From positions 1-64,000 of the forward strand of contig CAISPO010000065.1 of NCBI GenBank assembly GCA_903887415.1: 64,000 nucleotides of DNA, in the 5' to 3' direction. How positions within the stretch are numbered: the first letter of the stretch is position 1; each line of letters starts with the position of its first letter. Under the pieces are notes generated by a model that was given only the letters and a program-made list of their open reading frames with translations, had not been told where the DNA came from and ran no database searches. Made by a program: the position numbers and the translations under genes. The DNA comes from an uncultured Bacteroidota bacterium (GTDB lineage Bacteria > Bacteroidota > Bacteroidia > Chitinophagales > Chitinophagaceae). Below are positions 1 to 8,939 of the stretch, piece by piece.

Positions 1-53
1 ACTTTAAGCAGAAGGAAAAACAGGTATTTTTTACAGAAATTAACCCCTATCAC

Positions 54-84
54 TTGAAAACTAAAAAAAAATAATTTAACTTCG
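54..84 (+). promoter_or_regulatory. Candidate promoter for the beta-propeller gene
   Basis: A TTG at 54-56, a 20-base spacer and TAACTTCG at 77-84 resemble the Bacteroidota -33/-7 promoter, with one mismatch in the -7 box. It lies about 55 bases before the GTG at 139. The promoter seems kept although the start of the gene it served is damaged. Confidence 0.4.
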
Positions 85-138
85 TAAAATCAAGAAACAA
101 TATCTAACAATAAGTCCACTTTAGTTTGACTACATACA

Positions 139-1677
139 GTGGGCACGCAACGGTGCGATGCCGGTATTGCCAGCATTTCTACCGATGGTGCCGGCAATGT
201 TTATGTGCTGGGTGTGTATGACCATAGTGGCACTATCGGCAATTACCCCCTCTTGATCCTGCCAGGCAGTTATACACACAATGATGATGCTATGTACTTT
301 TTGGCAAAGATCGGCGCTGCTGGCAATGTGCTGTGGGCGAGAAATATTTTTGCTACAACTGCGGAAGAAGGATTGATAGAAAGCTATACCGGCGCAGACT
401 ATTTCGAAGAATTCTACCCCTATGGTGGCGTTGCAGTGGATACTGCCGGCAACTGCTATGTTGCCGGAGTATTCATAGATTCAGTGGTAACGATCGATGG
501 ATTTACCCTGCATAATCCAACTACCCCGCCAGCCTACTCTGTGAAAATGTTCGTGGCAAAATTCAATACCTCCGGCACGGCTATGTGGGCGAGCAGTTAT
601 GGCGGCAAGGGGTTTATGACACCGGTAGCTCCGGTTGTGTCGCAGCAAGGCGATATGTATTTAGCTGGCAGGTACAGCGGCGACTCCACCATCACTCTGG
701 GGCCATCTACGCTTATAGCGCCTTTAGGAAACCCCTCTATCCCCGGTGATTTTATTGGAGATTTCCTGATGAAGATAGATAATACAGGTGCATCGCAATG
801 GGCCGTGGCGCCAGACTCCTCTGCATTCCTTAACTCGGTGGCCGTGGACACTTCGGGCTATGTATATATCACCGGACAGTACGGCCGGGATTCCATAAAT
901 TTCGGCGGACATGAACTGGTGAACTACGAACAAACCTCCCGGCACGGCGATGTATTCCTGGTGAAGTATGATGGCGCCGGACATTCCATATGGGCCGTGG
1001 ATGGCGGCGGCGCTATATCTGCAAGCGCATCGTCGGTGGCCACAGATGAATGCGGACATGTTTTTATCGCGGGCAATTTAACCACTGACAGCAGCGGAGC
1101 TATTTATTTTAATGGCGGGGGATTGTATGCTCCTGTCCCCAATTCATACCCCATGTTCATCGCCTCATTTGATGCCGCAGGCAATTACCTCTCAGGACAG
1201 AGTGCGCCCGACGGCGGCTGGGGAGGGATAACCCCATTGAGTGTGGCAGCAGATAACCACGGCAACCTGCTGGTGGGCGGCCAATGGTCGTCTGCGAACT
1301 TTTCGTTTGGGCCAGATCATTTCACACCCGATTCAGGAGAAACCTTTATGTTCGTGGCAAAGCTTCAGTACGACTCTACGGGCTGCTTACCATATGCCGG
1401 TGAGCGTGTACCACCGCTGCCCGCACCCAATGCTGATATAGCGCTGTATCCCAACCCGGCTACCACACAGCTTACCATCTCCGCTCCGGAAAACATAACC
1501 AGCATCACTATCACCAACCTTCTGGGGCAGGTAGTTTACAGTTCTAAGTTGGCGGTTGGCTGCTTGCAGGCCAGTGTTGATGTTGCTGCATTGCCGAGCG
1601 GGGTTTATTTGGTAAGAGTGACTGGCCCTTCTGCTGGCTCAGAGCAGGTCGTCGTGAGGAAGTTTGTGAAGGATTAG
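139..1677 (+). CDS. T9SS-sorted beta-propeller (SBBP-like) protein, 5' end lost
   Basis: The body has at least five blade-like repeats marked by D-x-x-G-N/Y-V-Y-V/I strings (DGAGNVYV, DTAGNCYV, DTSGYVYI, DECGHVFI) and by WA dipeptides, as in SBBP-type propellers. The last ~80 residues (LYPNPATTQLTIS, GVYLVRV, ending KFVKD) are a type A sorting domain, so the ancestor was exported by the type IX system. No signal peptide is present. The only usable start is a GTG at 139, with an in-frame TGA at 127-129 just upstream. The neighbouring frame at 125-157 reads FDYIQWARNGA, which looks like the lost beginning of another repeat. It was therefore probably 5'-deleted and frameshifted, and may be a pseudogene. 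Family call is firm; function of the product is doubtful. Confidence 0.7.
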   Translation: MGTQRCDAGIASISTDGAGNVYVLGVYDHSGTIGNYPLLILPGSYTHNDDAMYFLAKIGAAGNVLWARNIFATTAEEGLIESYTGADYFEEFYPYGGVAVDTAGNCYVAGVFIDSVVTIDGFTLHNPTTPPAYSVKMFVAKFNTSGTAMWASSYGGKGFMTPVAPVVSQQGDMYLAGRYSGDSTITLGPSTLIAPLGNPSIPGDFIGDFLMKIDNTGASQWAVAPDSSAFLNSVAVDTSGYVYITGQYGRDSINFGGHELVNYEQTSRHGDVFLVKYDGAGHSIWAVDGGGAISASASSVATDECGHVFIAGNLTTDSSGAIYFNGGGLYAPVPNSYPMFIASFDAAGNYLSGQSAPDGGWGGITPLSVAADNHGNLLVGGQWSSANFSFGPDHFTPDSGETFMFVAKLQYDSTGCLPYAGERVPPLPAPNADIALYPNPATTQLTISAPENITSITITNLLGQVVYSSKLAVGCLQASVDVAALPSGVYLVRVTGPSAGSEQVVVRKFVKD

Positions 1678-1681
1678 AAGC

Positions 1682-3064
1682 CTACTTTTTCCACTCAAAG
1701 TAAAATATAGTTCCTTGCCCCGGTATGGAATCGTACCATATTTTTCCTCCCTGCTCTTCTACTATCAGCTTCACGATGTTCAGCCCGAAGCCGGTGCTGG
1801 AATCTGCGGTGGAAACATTAGCAGTGGTCTTCATTAGGGCGAATACGGCATCTTTATCGGTTTCTGAAATGCCCATTCCATTATCTTTTACATAGAAACG
1901 GTAATAATCTCCCGCATCGGTATATCCTATCTCGATGATCCCTTGCTCCTTGCCATTGTACTTTATGGCATTGCTGATCAGGTTTTGAAATACCTGCTGG
2001 ATCTTGAGGTTCCGGGTTTTGAATACCGGCATTTTGTCCGCGATAATTATTTTAATGTTTTTAGGCGGAAACAGCAACACGGCCAGTTGGTTCAGCATCT
2101 CCTTTGTATCCACAGTTTCACTGTGTAGCTCTGCGAGGCTGATCTTTGAAGATTCCAGTAAGGAGTTAACCATATCGGATAAGTGCAAAGCTGCAGAGGA
2201 AGAAAGATTGGCGATCTCGGTAAGCTCCGGATTAGCGATCACTGTCTCATCTGCCTGTAAGAGAGACAGCGCACCTATGATGCCGGACAGTGGCGATTTA
2301 ACATCATGGGCTACCGTGTACACAAATTTCTCGAGCTGCTTATTGATCTTACCCAGCTCTGCCTCTGATACCTGGAGGGTATGCGTTTGCTGCTGCAGTT
2401 CTTCTATCGTATCCCGTAACTGCAACTGCACTTTTCTTCGCGCACTGAATTCGCGGGAGATGATGACGATGAGCACAATGATTATTATTTCAGACAAAAC
2501 GCTGTCCAGGCTGGAAGATAAAGTACCATAGTGAACAAGGCGGTCGTGCTCTTCGCGTCGTTTAGCCAGTAGTTTGGTCTCGTCGGCTTGTAATGTTTTG
2601 CTGATCGTGCGGATATCGTCCATCTGCCTCTTCTCATTATCGGTCAGTTGGGTTATATAGTCGCGCGTATATGCCGATGCATTATTGCCGTTATGTTCCC
2701 AGAATGTCATTAACCGGAAAATATGATCTTCCAGTATGGCTTCTTTGCCTGAGAGTCCGGTATCGTCGGAACAAAGGTTTTTCAATTCGGCCAGTGTTGG
2801 CTTTATCTGCAGCAGGCCTGCATTGTAGGGCTCCAGGAACCGGGCCTGGTTGGTAGCCCGAAAGCCCCTCCTGCCGGTTTCCATATCAATAATTACGCCC
2901 TGCACCCTGTTGGTACTGTCGAGCATCCGGCGGGCCTTGCGCACCCAAACACGCTGGTTTTCAGTTTTGTTAAGGATGAAATAGGACGTGAGCCCACTCG
3001 CTGCGCATAAGATAATAGCGATAGAAAAACCGATGTATAATCTTGTTCTGAAAGTAATCTGCAT
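1682..3064 (-). CDS. CHASE3-domain sensor histidine kinase
   Basis: Membrane sensor kinase of 460 residues. A transmembrane helix near the start (LYIGFSIAIILCAASGLTSY) is followed by a CHASE3-like periplasmic helical domain (METGRRGFRATNQARFLEPY), a second helix (IIIIVLIVIIS), a coiled coil, HisKA with VAHDVKSPLSG (phospho-accepting His), and HATPase_c with NLISNAIKYN, DNGMGI and GFGLNIV. There is no receiver domain and no regulator gene next door, so it is an orphan kinase. The ATG at 3064 is chosen because a promoter -7 box lies at 3080-3087; a possible start at 3109 would lie upstream of the transcript. The signal sensed is unknown. Confidence 0.88.
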   Translation of the reverse strand: MQITFRTRLYIGFSIAIILCAASGLTSYFILNKTENQRVWVRKARRMLDSTNRVQGVIIDMETGRRGFRATNQARFLEPYNAGLLQIKPTLAELKNLCSDDTGLSGKEAILEDHIFRLMTFWEHNGNNASAYTRDYITQLTDNEKRQMDDIRTISKTLQADETKLLAKRREEHDRLVHYGTLSSSLDSVLSEIIIIVLIVIISREFSARRKVQLQLRDTIEELQQQTHTLQVSEAELGKINKQLEKFVYTVAHDVKSPLSGIIGALSLLQADETVIANPELTEIANLSSSAALHLSDMVNSLLESSKISLAELHSETVDTKEMLNQLAVLLFPPKNIKIIIADKMPVFKTRNLKIQQVFQNLISNAIKYNGKEQGIIEIGYTDAGDYYRFYVKDNGMGISETDKDAVFALMKTTANVSTADSSTGFGLNIVKLIVEEQGGKIWYDSIPGQGTIFYFEWKK

Positions 3065-3079
3065 GAAATAGACTCGGTG

Positions 3080-3109
3080 CAAAAGTATTTGGTAAGCGCT
3101 GATTATCAA
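3080..3109 (-). promoter_or_regulatory. Promoter of the histidine kinase gene
   Basis: On the minus strand TTG (3109-3107), 19 bases, then TACTTTTG (3087-3080) match the Bacteroidota promoter. The box ends 15 bases before the ATG at 3064, which fixes the start. Confidence 0.6.
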
Positions 3110-3280
3110 TCAATATTCGGATAAACGTTTTTTGTATGCGAAATATCCGAGGTGCGAAGATTCGGAAAAAGGGGGATGAATACCTTCGTAGTTTTGTGAA
3201 AATGATTTTGGATAAGGCTAAACTGCTTGCCAGTTTTTATTATATTTATACCCCACCATTTTTTATCTAAATAAAGAAGT

Positions 3281-4498
3281 ATGAAAAAAGCATTGTTTTT
3301 TATAGCCTGCCTCGCAGCAATAGCAAGCTGCAAGAACGAGGGAAGCAAGATCTTCGAGATAAGTGGAAATGAAAAGTATAATCACGCAAATTATAAAGGA
3401 GCAATTGCCGACTATACCGAAGCCATAAAAATAGAGCCTAACGATACTGTGGCTTACTATGGGCGCGCGAATGCGAAATATAGCCTGAAGGACTACAAGG
3501 GCGCTATTGCAGACTATACCAAAGTGCTGGATATGGACCCCAGGTATTCGCCGGCTTATGAAAGAAGGGGAGATGCTAAAACGGCAATTGATGATGATTC
3601 AAACGCTGTAATAGACTACAGCATGGCTATACAGATGAACCCAAAGGATGCAGACGCCTACGTAAAGATGGGCAATGTGGCGGCGAAACAGGGCAATGAT
3701 ACGGGGGCAATAAACGATTATAACAAGGCTATAGAAACTGACGCTAAAAATGCCGCGGCGTATAGCATCCGGGGCCTCGCAAAATACCGCCTAGGGGATA
3801 ACAAAGGCGCCTCGGCAGATTATGCAAAGGCAGTAGAACTGGATCCCAAAAACGCAGATGCTTACTATAACCGCGGACTTGCTGAATTTAATGATGAGGA
3901 ATACAGCGCAGCTATACGCGACTATGACAAAGCTATAGCGATAAACCCCGACAATGCAAATGCTTATATGAACCGCGGCCTGGCAAAAACCAAGAGTGGT
4001 GATTTTAAAGGGGCTTATGCCGACTATAGCAAGGCAATATCAATGGACCCTAAAAACGACGGAGCATATGTGAGCCTGGGAAATGCGAAGTTGGCTGCCG
4101 GAGACAATAAGGGAGCGATCGAAGATTATTCAAAGGCCCTGGCAATAAACCCACGGCATGGCCAGGTGTATTACAGCCGCGGCCTGGCCAAGGCCAGGCT
4201 GGAAGACTATGCCGGCGCAATAGCGGATTACGAAAGGGCGGTAAGGGTAAACCCAAAACTGGTTGGGGCCTATTATGAAAGCGCCAGGCTGCGGGTAAAA
4301 TGGGAGGACTACAAAGGTGCAATAGAAGACTACACGCATATAATAGCTATACGGCCGAATGATGCGGATGCCTACTACAACCGCGCTATGGAAAATTACC
4401 TGCTTGGCCGCAGGGATCAAGTATGTGCTGACCTGGCAAAAGCCAAAGAACTGGGCAATATGAACGCCTTTAAAAAGATGAAGGACCTGTGCCAATAA
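3281..4498 (+). CDS. TPR-repeat lipoprotein
   Basis: Lipoprotein of 405 residues built almost wholly of 34-residue tetratricopeptide repeats. The N-terminus is a lipoprotein signal with the lipobox AIASC, so it should be anchored by Cys17 facing the periplasm or outer membrane. From about residue 35 to the end there are roughly ten full repeats plus partial ones, each with the pattern AYxxRGxAK....G(A)xxDYxKAIxxxP. TPR arrays bind proteins; no partner can be named from context. It stands alone between the divergent kinase gene and the TMEM175-like gene. The function beyond a scaffold is unknown. Confidence 0.85.
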   Translation: MKKALFFIACLAAIASCKNEGSKIFEISGNEKYNHANYKGAIADYTEAIKIEPNDTVAYYGRANAKYSLKDYKGAIADYTKVLDMDPRYSPAYERRGDAKTAIDDDSNAVIDYSMAIQMNPKDADAYVKMGNVAAKQGNDTGAINDYNKAIETDAKNAAAYSIRGLAKYRLGDNKGASADYAKAVELDPKNADAYYNRGLAEFNDEEYSAAIRDYDKAIAINPDNANAYMNRGLAKTKSGDFKGAYADYSKAISMDPKNDGAYVSLGNAKLAAGDNKGAIEDYSKALAINPRHGQVYYSRGLAKARLEDYAGAIADYERAVRVNPKLVGAYYESARLRVKWEDYKGAIEDYTHIIAIRPNDADAYYNRAMENYLLGRRDQVCADLAKAKELGNMNAFKKMKDLCQ

Positions 4499-4581
4499 TA
4501 TTGAGAAATCCCAAAGAGAAAATTCCAAATTCCAAAAGAAGCGATATACTTTCCCGCGCAAATCGAAAATTTCAGGGAGGG

Positions 4582-5166
4582 TCACTCATGGTCCAGTGCT
4601 TTCTCTATGTCCTTGCTGGGGATGATCCACATCACAGATACACTGATGAACAGAACTGCTGAAACGGCGGGATGTATGTATATAGCTGCTGGGATCGCTG
4701 CAGCGTATAAAACTGTTGACCAGACGGCTTTCACATTGCCTTTCGCAATGGCCTTTGTAAGCGGCGTTTCCTCCTTATACGTGCGGCATATCTCATTGCT
4801 GAGTATTGTAAATGCAATACCGCTGAGAATGGGCACACAGCCATATACAGCAACCGTTATTTTATCGAAATTATTTACGCCCATCCACCCCGTGACAAAG
4901 GGAATTAAAGAGAGCCAGAAAAGCAGGTGCATGTTCGCCCACATCACACGGGAGTTCACCCGCCGTAATGTATGCACCAGGTGGTGATGGTTGACCCAGT
5001 ATATGGCTACGAATATAAAGCTAAGCACATAGCTTCCGAATACGGGTAGCAGCGGCTTTAATGCTGCCAAACTAGCGCCGTCCGGAACTTTTAGCTCCAG
5101 TACCATGATGGTGATGATAATAGCGAATACACCATCGCTGAATGCTTCGAGCCTCGATTTATTCAT
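4582..5166 (-). CDS. TMEM175-family potassium channel-like membrane protein
   Basis: Six-helix membrane protein of 194 residues (DUF1211/TMEM175 family). The signature FSDGVFAI in the first helix, which lines the pore in TMEM175 channels, follows RLEA at residues 5-8. A conserved HHH motif (YWVNHHH) follows the third helix. An upstream TTG at 5193 is possible, but the -7 box TATGTTTG at 5191-5198 overlaps it, so the ATG at 5166 is the start. Bacterial homologues conduct K+ as multimers; the physiological role here is inferred from the family only. Confidence 0.85.
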   Translation of the reverse strand: MNKSRLEAFSDGVFAIIITIMVLELKVPDGASLAALKPLLPVFGSYVLSFIFVAIYWVNHHHLVHTLRRVNSRVMWANMHLLFWLSLIPFVTGWMGVNNFDKITVAVYGCVPILSGIAFTILSNEICRTYKEETPLTKAIAKGNVKAVWSTVLYAAAIPAAIYIHPAVSAVLFISVSVMWIIPSKDIEKALDHE

Positions 5167-5243
5167 TAGTGTGTTCTGATAAGAGTAAGACAAACATAAG
5201 GTTTCCGGGGCATATTCACTATTTTTGTGGCTTATAAGAATCT

Positions 5244-5807
5244 ATGCACTCAATCGTTATTTTCGCATCAGGTGCCGGGACCAATGCGGCGGCAATCATT
5301 GCTTATTTTAAACAAAATGGCAAGGCCAAAGTATCGCTTATAGTGAGCAATAAAGCAGATGCCGGTGTGCTGCAGATAGCGGAAAGAGAAGAGATACCCT
5401 TCCTTATCATAAACAAACAAACGCTGAACGAAACAATGCTCATAGAGCAACTGCGCGATGTGAAACCTTCGCTGATAGTGCTTGCGGGCTTTATGTGGAA
5501 AGTACCTGCCGCTATGGTACATGCGTTCCCCGGCAAGATCATCAACATACACCCTGCACTGCTGCCCGGCTATGGCGGTAAGGGTATGTATGGCCACCAT
5601 GTGCATAATGCTGTGGTCTCGGCAAAAGAAAAAGAATCGGGCATTACGATACACTATGTGAACGAGGTGTATGATGATGGCAACATAATACTGCAGGCGC
5701 GCTGCCCGGTGCATGAAAATGATAGCGCCGATGTGCTAGCGAACCGCATCCACAAGCTGGAACATTTTTACTATCCCAGGGCTATTGAGTTTTTGCTGGA
5801 TGCGTGA
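5244..5807 (+). CDS. purN: Phosphoribosylglycinamide formyltransferase
   Basis: Cytosolic enzyme that transfers a formyl group from 10-formyltetrahydrofolate to GAR in purine synthesis. The 187-residue length is usual. Visible motifs are SGAGTN near the start (phosphate binding), INIHPALLPGYGGKGMYG carrying the catalytic Asn and His, and YDDGNII with the catalytic Asp. It is transcribed away from the TMEM175-like gene; TATTTTTG at 5220-5227 is a fair -7 box 16 bases before the ATG. No other purine genes are nearby. Confidence 0.95.
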   Translation: MHSIVIFASGAGTNAAAIIAYFKQNGKAKVSLIVSNKADAGVLQIAEREEIPFLIINKQTLNETMLIEQLRDVKPSLIVLAGFMWKVPAAMVHAFPGKIINIHPALLPGYGGKGMYGHHVHNAVVSAKEKESGITIHYVNEVYDDGNIILQARCPVHENDSADVLANRIHKLEHFYYPRAIEFLLDA

Positions 5808-5994
5808 TCTTTGGCTCAATAATATTTGGGAAGTAAAAGACATCACCGGGCTTTTATTCCTATTGATGCGCTTATCCTAATCCGTTATCCATTCCAAGTG
5901 ACGCAATTTGCATTAATTAAGTCAGCCCAGTGAGCTAATTGTCAAAAATGAAGATAATTGAGTGAGTATTTAATCTATTAAAGAACCCTTTTTC

Positions 5995-7377
5995 CTAAAC
6001 GTGGTAAAGGAAGATCTGCGGGAAAATACCTAGGAGGAACACCAATATGCTGGTAATAACCAGCATTACTTTATCGCCCATAGTTACCGGCGAGTTGAAC
6101 TCCGGTGTGCCGGTTTTGAAGTACATAGCAATGATGACGCGGAAATAGTAATAGACACTGATGGCAGCCATCAGCAATGCAAATATTACCAGCCACAGCA
6201 AATGGCCTTGCTGCACCACCGCAAGCAGTACATAGTACTTGGCCATAAACCCACCTGTAAGAGGAATACCTGCAAGAGAGAACAGGAATATAGAGGCGGT
6301 AAAAGCAAGGAGCGGCTCCTTCTTTGCAAGGCCATTAAAACCATCGTAAGTATAGTCTTTCAGCTTTACCAGCACAGAGAATATACCAATGGTGGCGACA
6401 CTATAAGCAACAGCATAAATGATAATGCCCTGCCATGCAAACTGGTTTACAGCCAGAACAGCAAAAAGCATAAAACCAGCCTGGGCAATAGAAGAGTAGG
6501 CAAGCATACGCTTCACACTCTGCTGGAAAACCGCAGTTACATTACCAACAAGCAGTGTGGCTGCGGTGATAATGGCCAATATGATGGTCCAGTGTTCACT
6601 GAGACTGTTGAAGGAGACCTGGAACAAGCGAAGGAATGCAAAGAATGCAGATGCCTTAACAATGGTAGCCATGTAGGCCGTAAACGGAGTTGGCGCACCA
6701 TCATAGACATCGGGTGTCCACATATGCATGGGTGCTGCAGACACTTTGAAGCACAGCGCGATCATGATGAACATGATGCCCGCGAGTGCCAGTGGGTTGA
6801 GCGCATCGCTGTGCAAAATACCCACCATATCCATAATATTAAAAGTGCGCGCGGCGCCGTAAAGCAAGGCTATGCCCATCAGTAATATGCCTGTAGAGAA
6901 GGCACCCATCAAAAAATACTTGAGTGAGGCTTCACTGCTTTTCAAATTGCGTTTATCACTGCCGGCAAGTATGTATTGCGGAATAGAGAGTATCTCTATG
7001 CCGATGAACAGCATGAGCAGGTTATTGTAAGTGGAAAGAATATACAGCCCGCAAAGTATAAAGAAGATAAGCGCAAAATACTCTGCCACATGTGACCCGA
7101 CCTTTTGAATCTCTTTGCCCATCAGTAGCACATAAAGCACGGAACAGCCAGTCATCAAAGTGTTAAACCATAATGAGTAATGCTCTACCCGCAACATGTT
7201 GCTGAACAGCAACTGGGGTGCATTGGCGGATGTAGTTAACAGATCCCAGATGTTTACACCCAGCAATGCAATGAAGAGCAGCGCGGCTACGGAAGCCACA
7301 CTTTTCTTATTGTTTACCACAATACCGGTAAACATCATAATAATCCCGAAAACAGTTGTAGCAATAATTGCCTTCAT
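5995..7377 (-). CDS. nuoN: NADH-quinone oxidoreductase subunit N
   Basis: Membrane-arm antiporter-like subunit of complex I, 460 residues and about 14 helices. The conserved region KVSAAPMHMWTPDVYDGAPTP and the discontinuous-helix lysines place it in the NuoN/M/L family; short length and position as last gene of the operon assign it to N. It starts 71 bases after nuoM; that spacer is made of AATTTTGA-like repeats. No clear factor-independent terminator was found between its stop and purN's stop, which face each other across 187 bases. Confidence 0.96.
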   Translation of the reverse strand: MKAIIATTVFGIIMMFTGIVVNNKKSVASVAALLFIALLGVNIWDLLTTSANAPQLLFSNMLRVEHYSLWFNTLMTGCSVLYVLLMGKEIQKVGSHVAEYFALIFFILCGLYILSTYNNLLMLFIGIEILSIPQYILAGSDKRNLKSSEASLKYFLMGAFSTGILLMGIALLYGAARTFNIMDMVGILHSDALNPLALAGIMFIMIALCFKVSAAPMHMWTPDVYDGAPTPFTAYMATIVKASAFFAFLRLFQVSFNSLSEHWTIILAIITAATLLVGNVTAVFQQSVKRMLAYSSIAQAGFMLFAVLAVNQFAWQGIIIYAVAYSVATIGIFSVLVKLKDYTYDGFNGLAKKEPLLAFTASIFLFSLAGIPLTGGFMAKYYVLLAVVQQGHLLWLVIFALLMAAISVYYYFRVIIAMYFKTGTPEFNSPVTMGDKVMLVITSILVFLLGIFPQIFLYHV

Positions 7378-7448
7378 GTTACAAATTCAAAATTCAAAAG
7401 TAAAAATTCAAAACCTCGACTCAATCCACACTCTTTTTTATTCAAAAA

Positions 7449-8891
7449 CTATTTTACGATCATACCCGCGATACCAGATGTCAGGTCCAAAAGAGGTTTT
7501 GGATAAACGCCCAGGAAAATGATCAGTATAATAATAATAGCCACACTTATAAATTCGTTTGCGCTCAGGTCTTTGGCAATTGTCATTTTCACCGTTGCTC
7601 CGTAAGCGGTTTTCTGGATCATGTTCAGCGTATAGACCGCACCCAATATTATTCCCAAGCCCGCGATGACCATCATCGTTATATGGTTTGATTCAGTGCC
7701 TAAGAACAGGCCATTGAACAGCATGAACTCGCCTATGAAGCCATTGGTGAGCGGTAAGGCAACGCTGGCAAGAGATATGATAACAAATGCAATCGCCATG
7801 TTTGGCGCTGAAGTGGCCATACCACCCAGCTTTGTCATATCGCGGGTACCCCAGCGGTTCTCCACCATGCTTATAATAAGCCACATTCCGGTTATAGTGA
7901 TACCGTGATTGAACATTTGTACCATAACACCATGCATACCAATATTGCTGTGTGAAAAAGCAACTGCACACATCAGGCCCATGTGCGCAATGGACGAATA
8001 GGCAACCAGGCGCTTCATGTCTGTCTGCACAATAGCAATACAGGAAGCGTAGATGATACCAATCACAGAAAGCACCACTATGGTATCAGACCAGTATGCT
8101 ACTCCCGCAGGCACTACCGGCAGCAACCAACGGATAACGGCATATAAACCCATTTTCACCATAAGTGCGCTAAGGATTATAGTTACCGGAGTTGGCGACT
8201 GCTCGTATGTGTCGGGTTGCCAGGTGTGGAATGGGAAGATGGGCATCTTAATGGCAAAAGCTATGAAGATGAGCCAGAACAACCATTGTTGTGTAGCCGG
8301 TGGCAATGATGCACCCGCCCGAACAATATCCGGCCAGGAGTAACTGCTCAGGCCTTGTGTCTGCATAGAGAGATAAATGAGGCCCGCCAGCATCATAAGG
8401 CTCCCGACAAATGTGTAAATGAAGAACTTGAACGTGACCTGGATGCGCTTTTCGCCACCCCAGCGTGAGCAGAGAAAATAAACAGGAATTAGCGCGAGCT
8501 CCCAGAATACATAAAAAACCAGGGCATCGTAAGCCAGGAAAACACCCATGAGCCCAGCCTGAGATAACAGCAGGAAACCATAAAATGCTCCGGGGCTCTC
8601 CACTTCTTTATTTACGTTAGAGATCATTACCACCATTACAACTATGCCGGTAAGCAGGCACAGCATACTGCTCATGCCATCTGCAACAAAACTGAGCTGT
8701 GTACCCAAAATAGGTATCCAGTCGTGATTGTACGTAATCGGCGCAGTATAGTTGGACCCGCTCACATAAGCCGATACCCCAAGCGTGAGTATAGAGCTTA
8801 TTAACGCAAGCGCCTTGGCCCCATCGCCTTTTACAGCAAAGGACATGATGCCTGTGATCAGCGGAATGAGTATAAGAAATAATAAAACCAT
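7449..8891 (-). CDS. nuoM: NADH-quinone oxidoreductase subunit M
   Basis: Proton-pumping membrane subunit of complex I, 480 residues. ELALIPVYFLCSRWGG contains the conserved Glu of helix 5, and KMPIFPFHTWQPDTYEQSPTP is the family signature. It lies between nuoL and nuoN in the usual order. The 48-base spacer from nuoL is filled with an AAAGTGAAAACC-type A-rich repeat also seen upstream of nuoG and korB. Confidence 0.97.
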   Translation of the reverse strand: MVLLFLILIPLITGIMSFAVKGDGAKALALISSILTLGVSAYVSGSNYTAPITYNHDWIPILGTQLSFVADGMSSMLCLLTGIVVMVVMISNVNKEVESPGAFYGFLLLSQAGLMGVFLAYDALVFYVFWELALIPVYFLCSRWGGEKRIQVTFKFFIYTFVGSLMMLAGLIYLSMQTQGLSSYSWPDIVRAGASLPPATQQWLFWLIFIAFAIKMPIFPFHTWQPDTYEQSPTPVTIILSALMVKMGLYAVIRWLLPVVPAGVAYWSDTIVVLSVIGIIYASCIAIVQTDMKRLVAYSSIAHMGLMCAVAFSHSNIGMHGVMVQMFNHGITITGMWLIISMVENRWGTRDMTKLGGMATSAPNMAIAFVIISLASVALPLTNGFIGEFMLFNGLFLGTESNHITMMVIAGLGIILGAVYTLNMIQKTAYGATVKMTIAKDLSANEFISVAIIIILIIFLGVYPKPLLDLTSGIAGMIVK

Positions 8892-8939
8892 ATTTTTCTA
8901 AGTCGAGAGTTAAAAGTGAAAACCAAAAAGTTTCCCCAA

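Noticed and set aside
3065-3109. Longer N-terminus of the histidine kinase
   Set aside because: The extra codons overlap the -33/-7 promoter of the gene.
6202-6885. 227-codon open frame on the plus strand inside nuoN
   Set aside because: Antisense to a clear complex I gene; rich in Cys, His and Lys with no domain. It is a shadow of transmembrane codon use.
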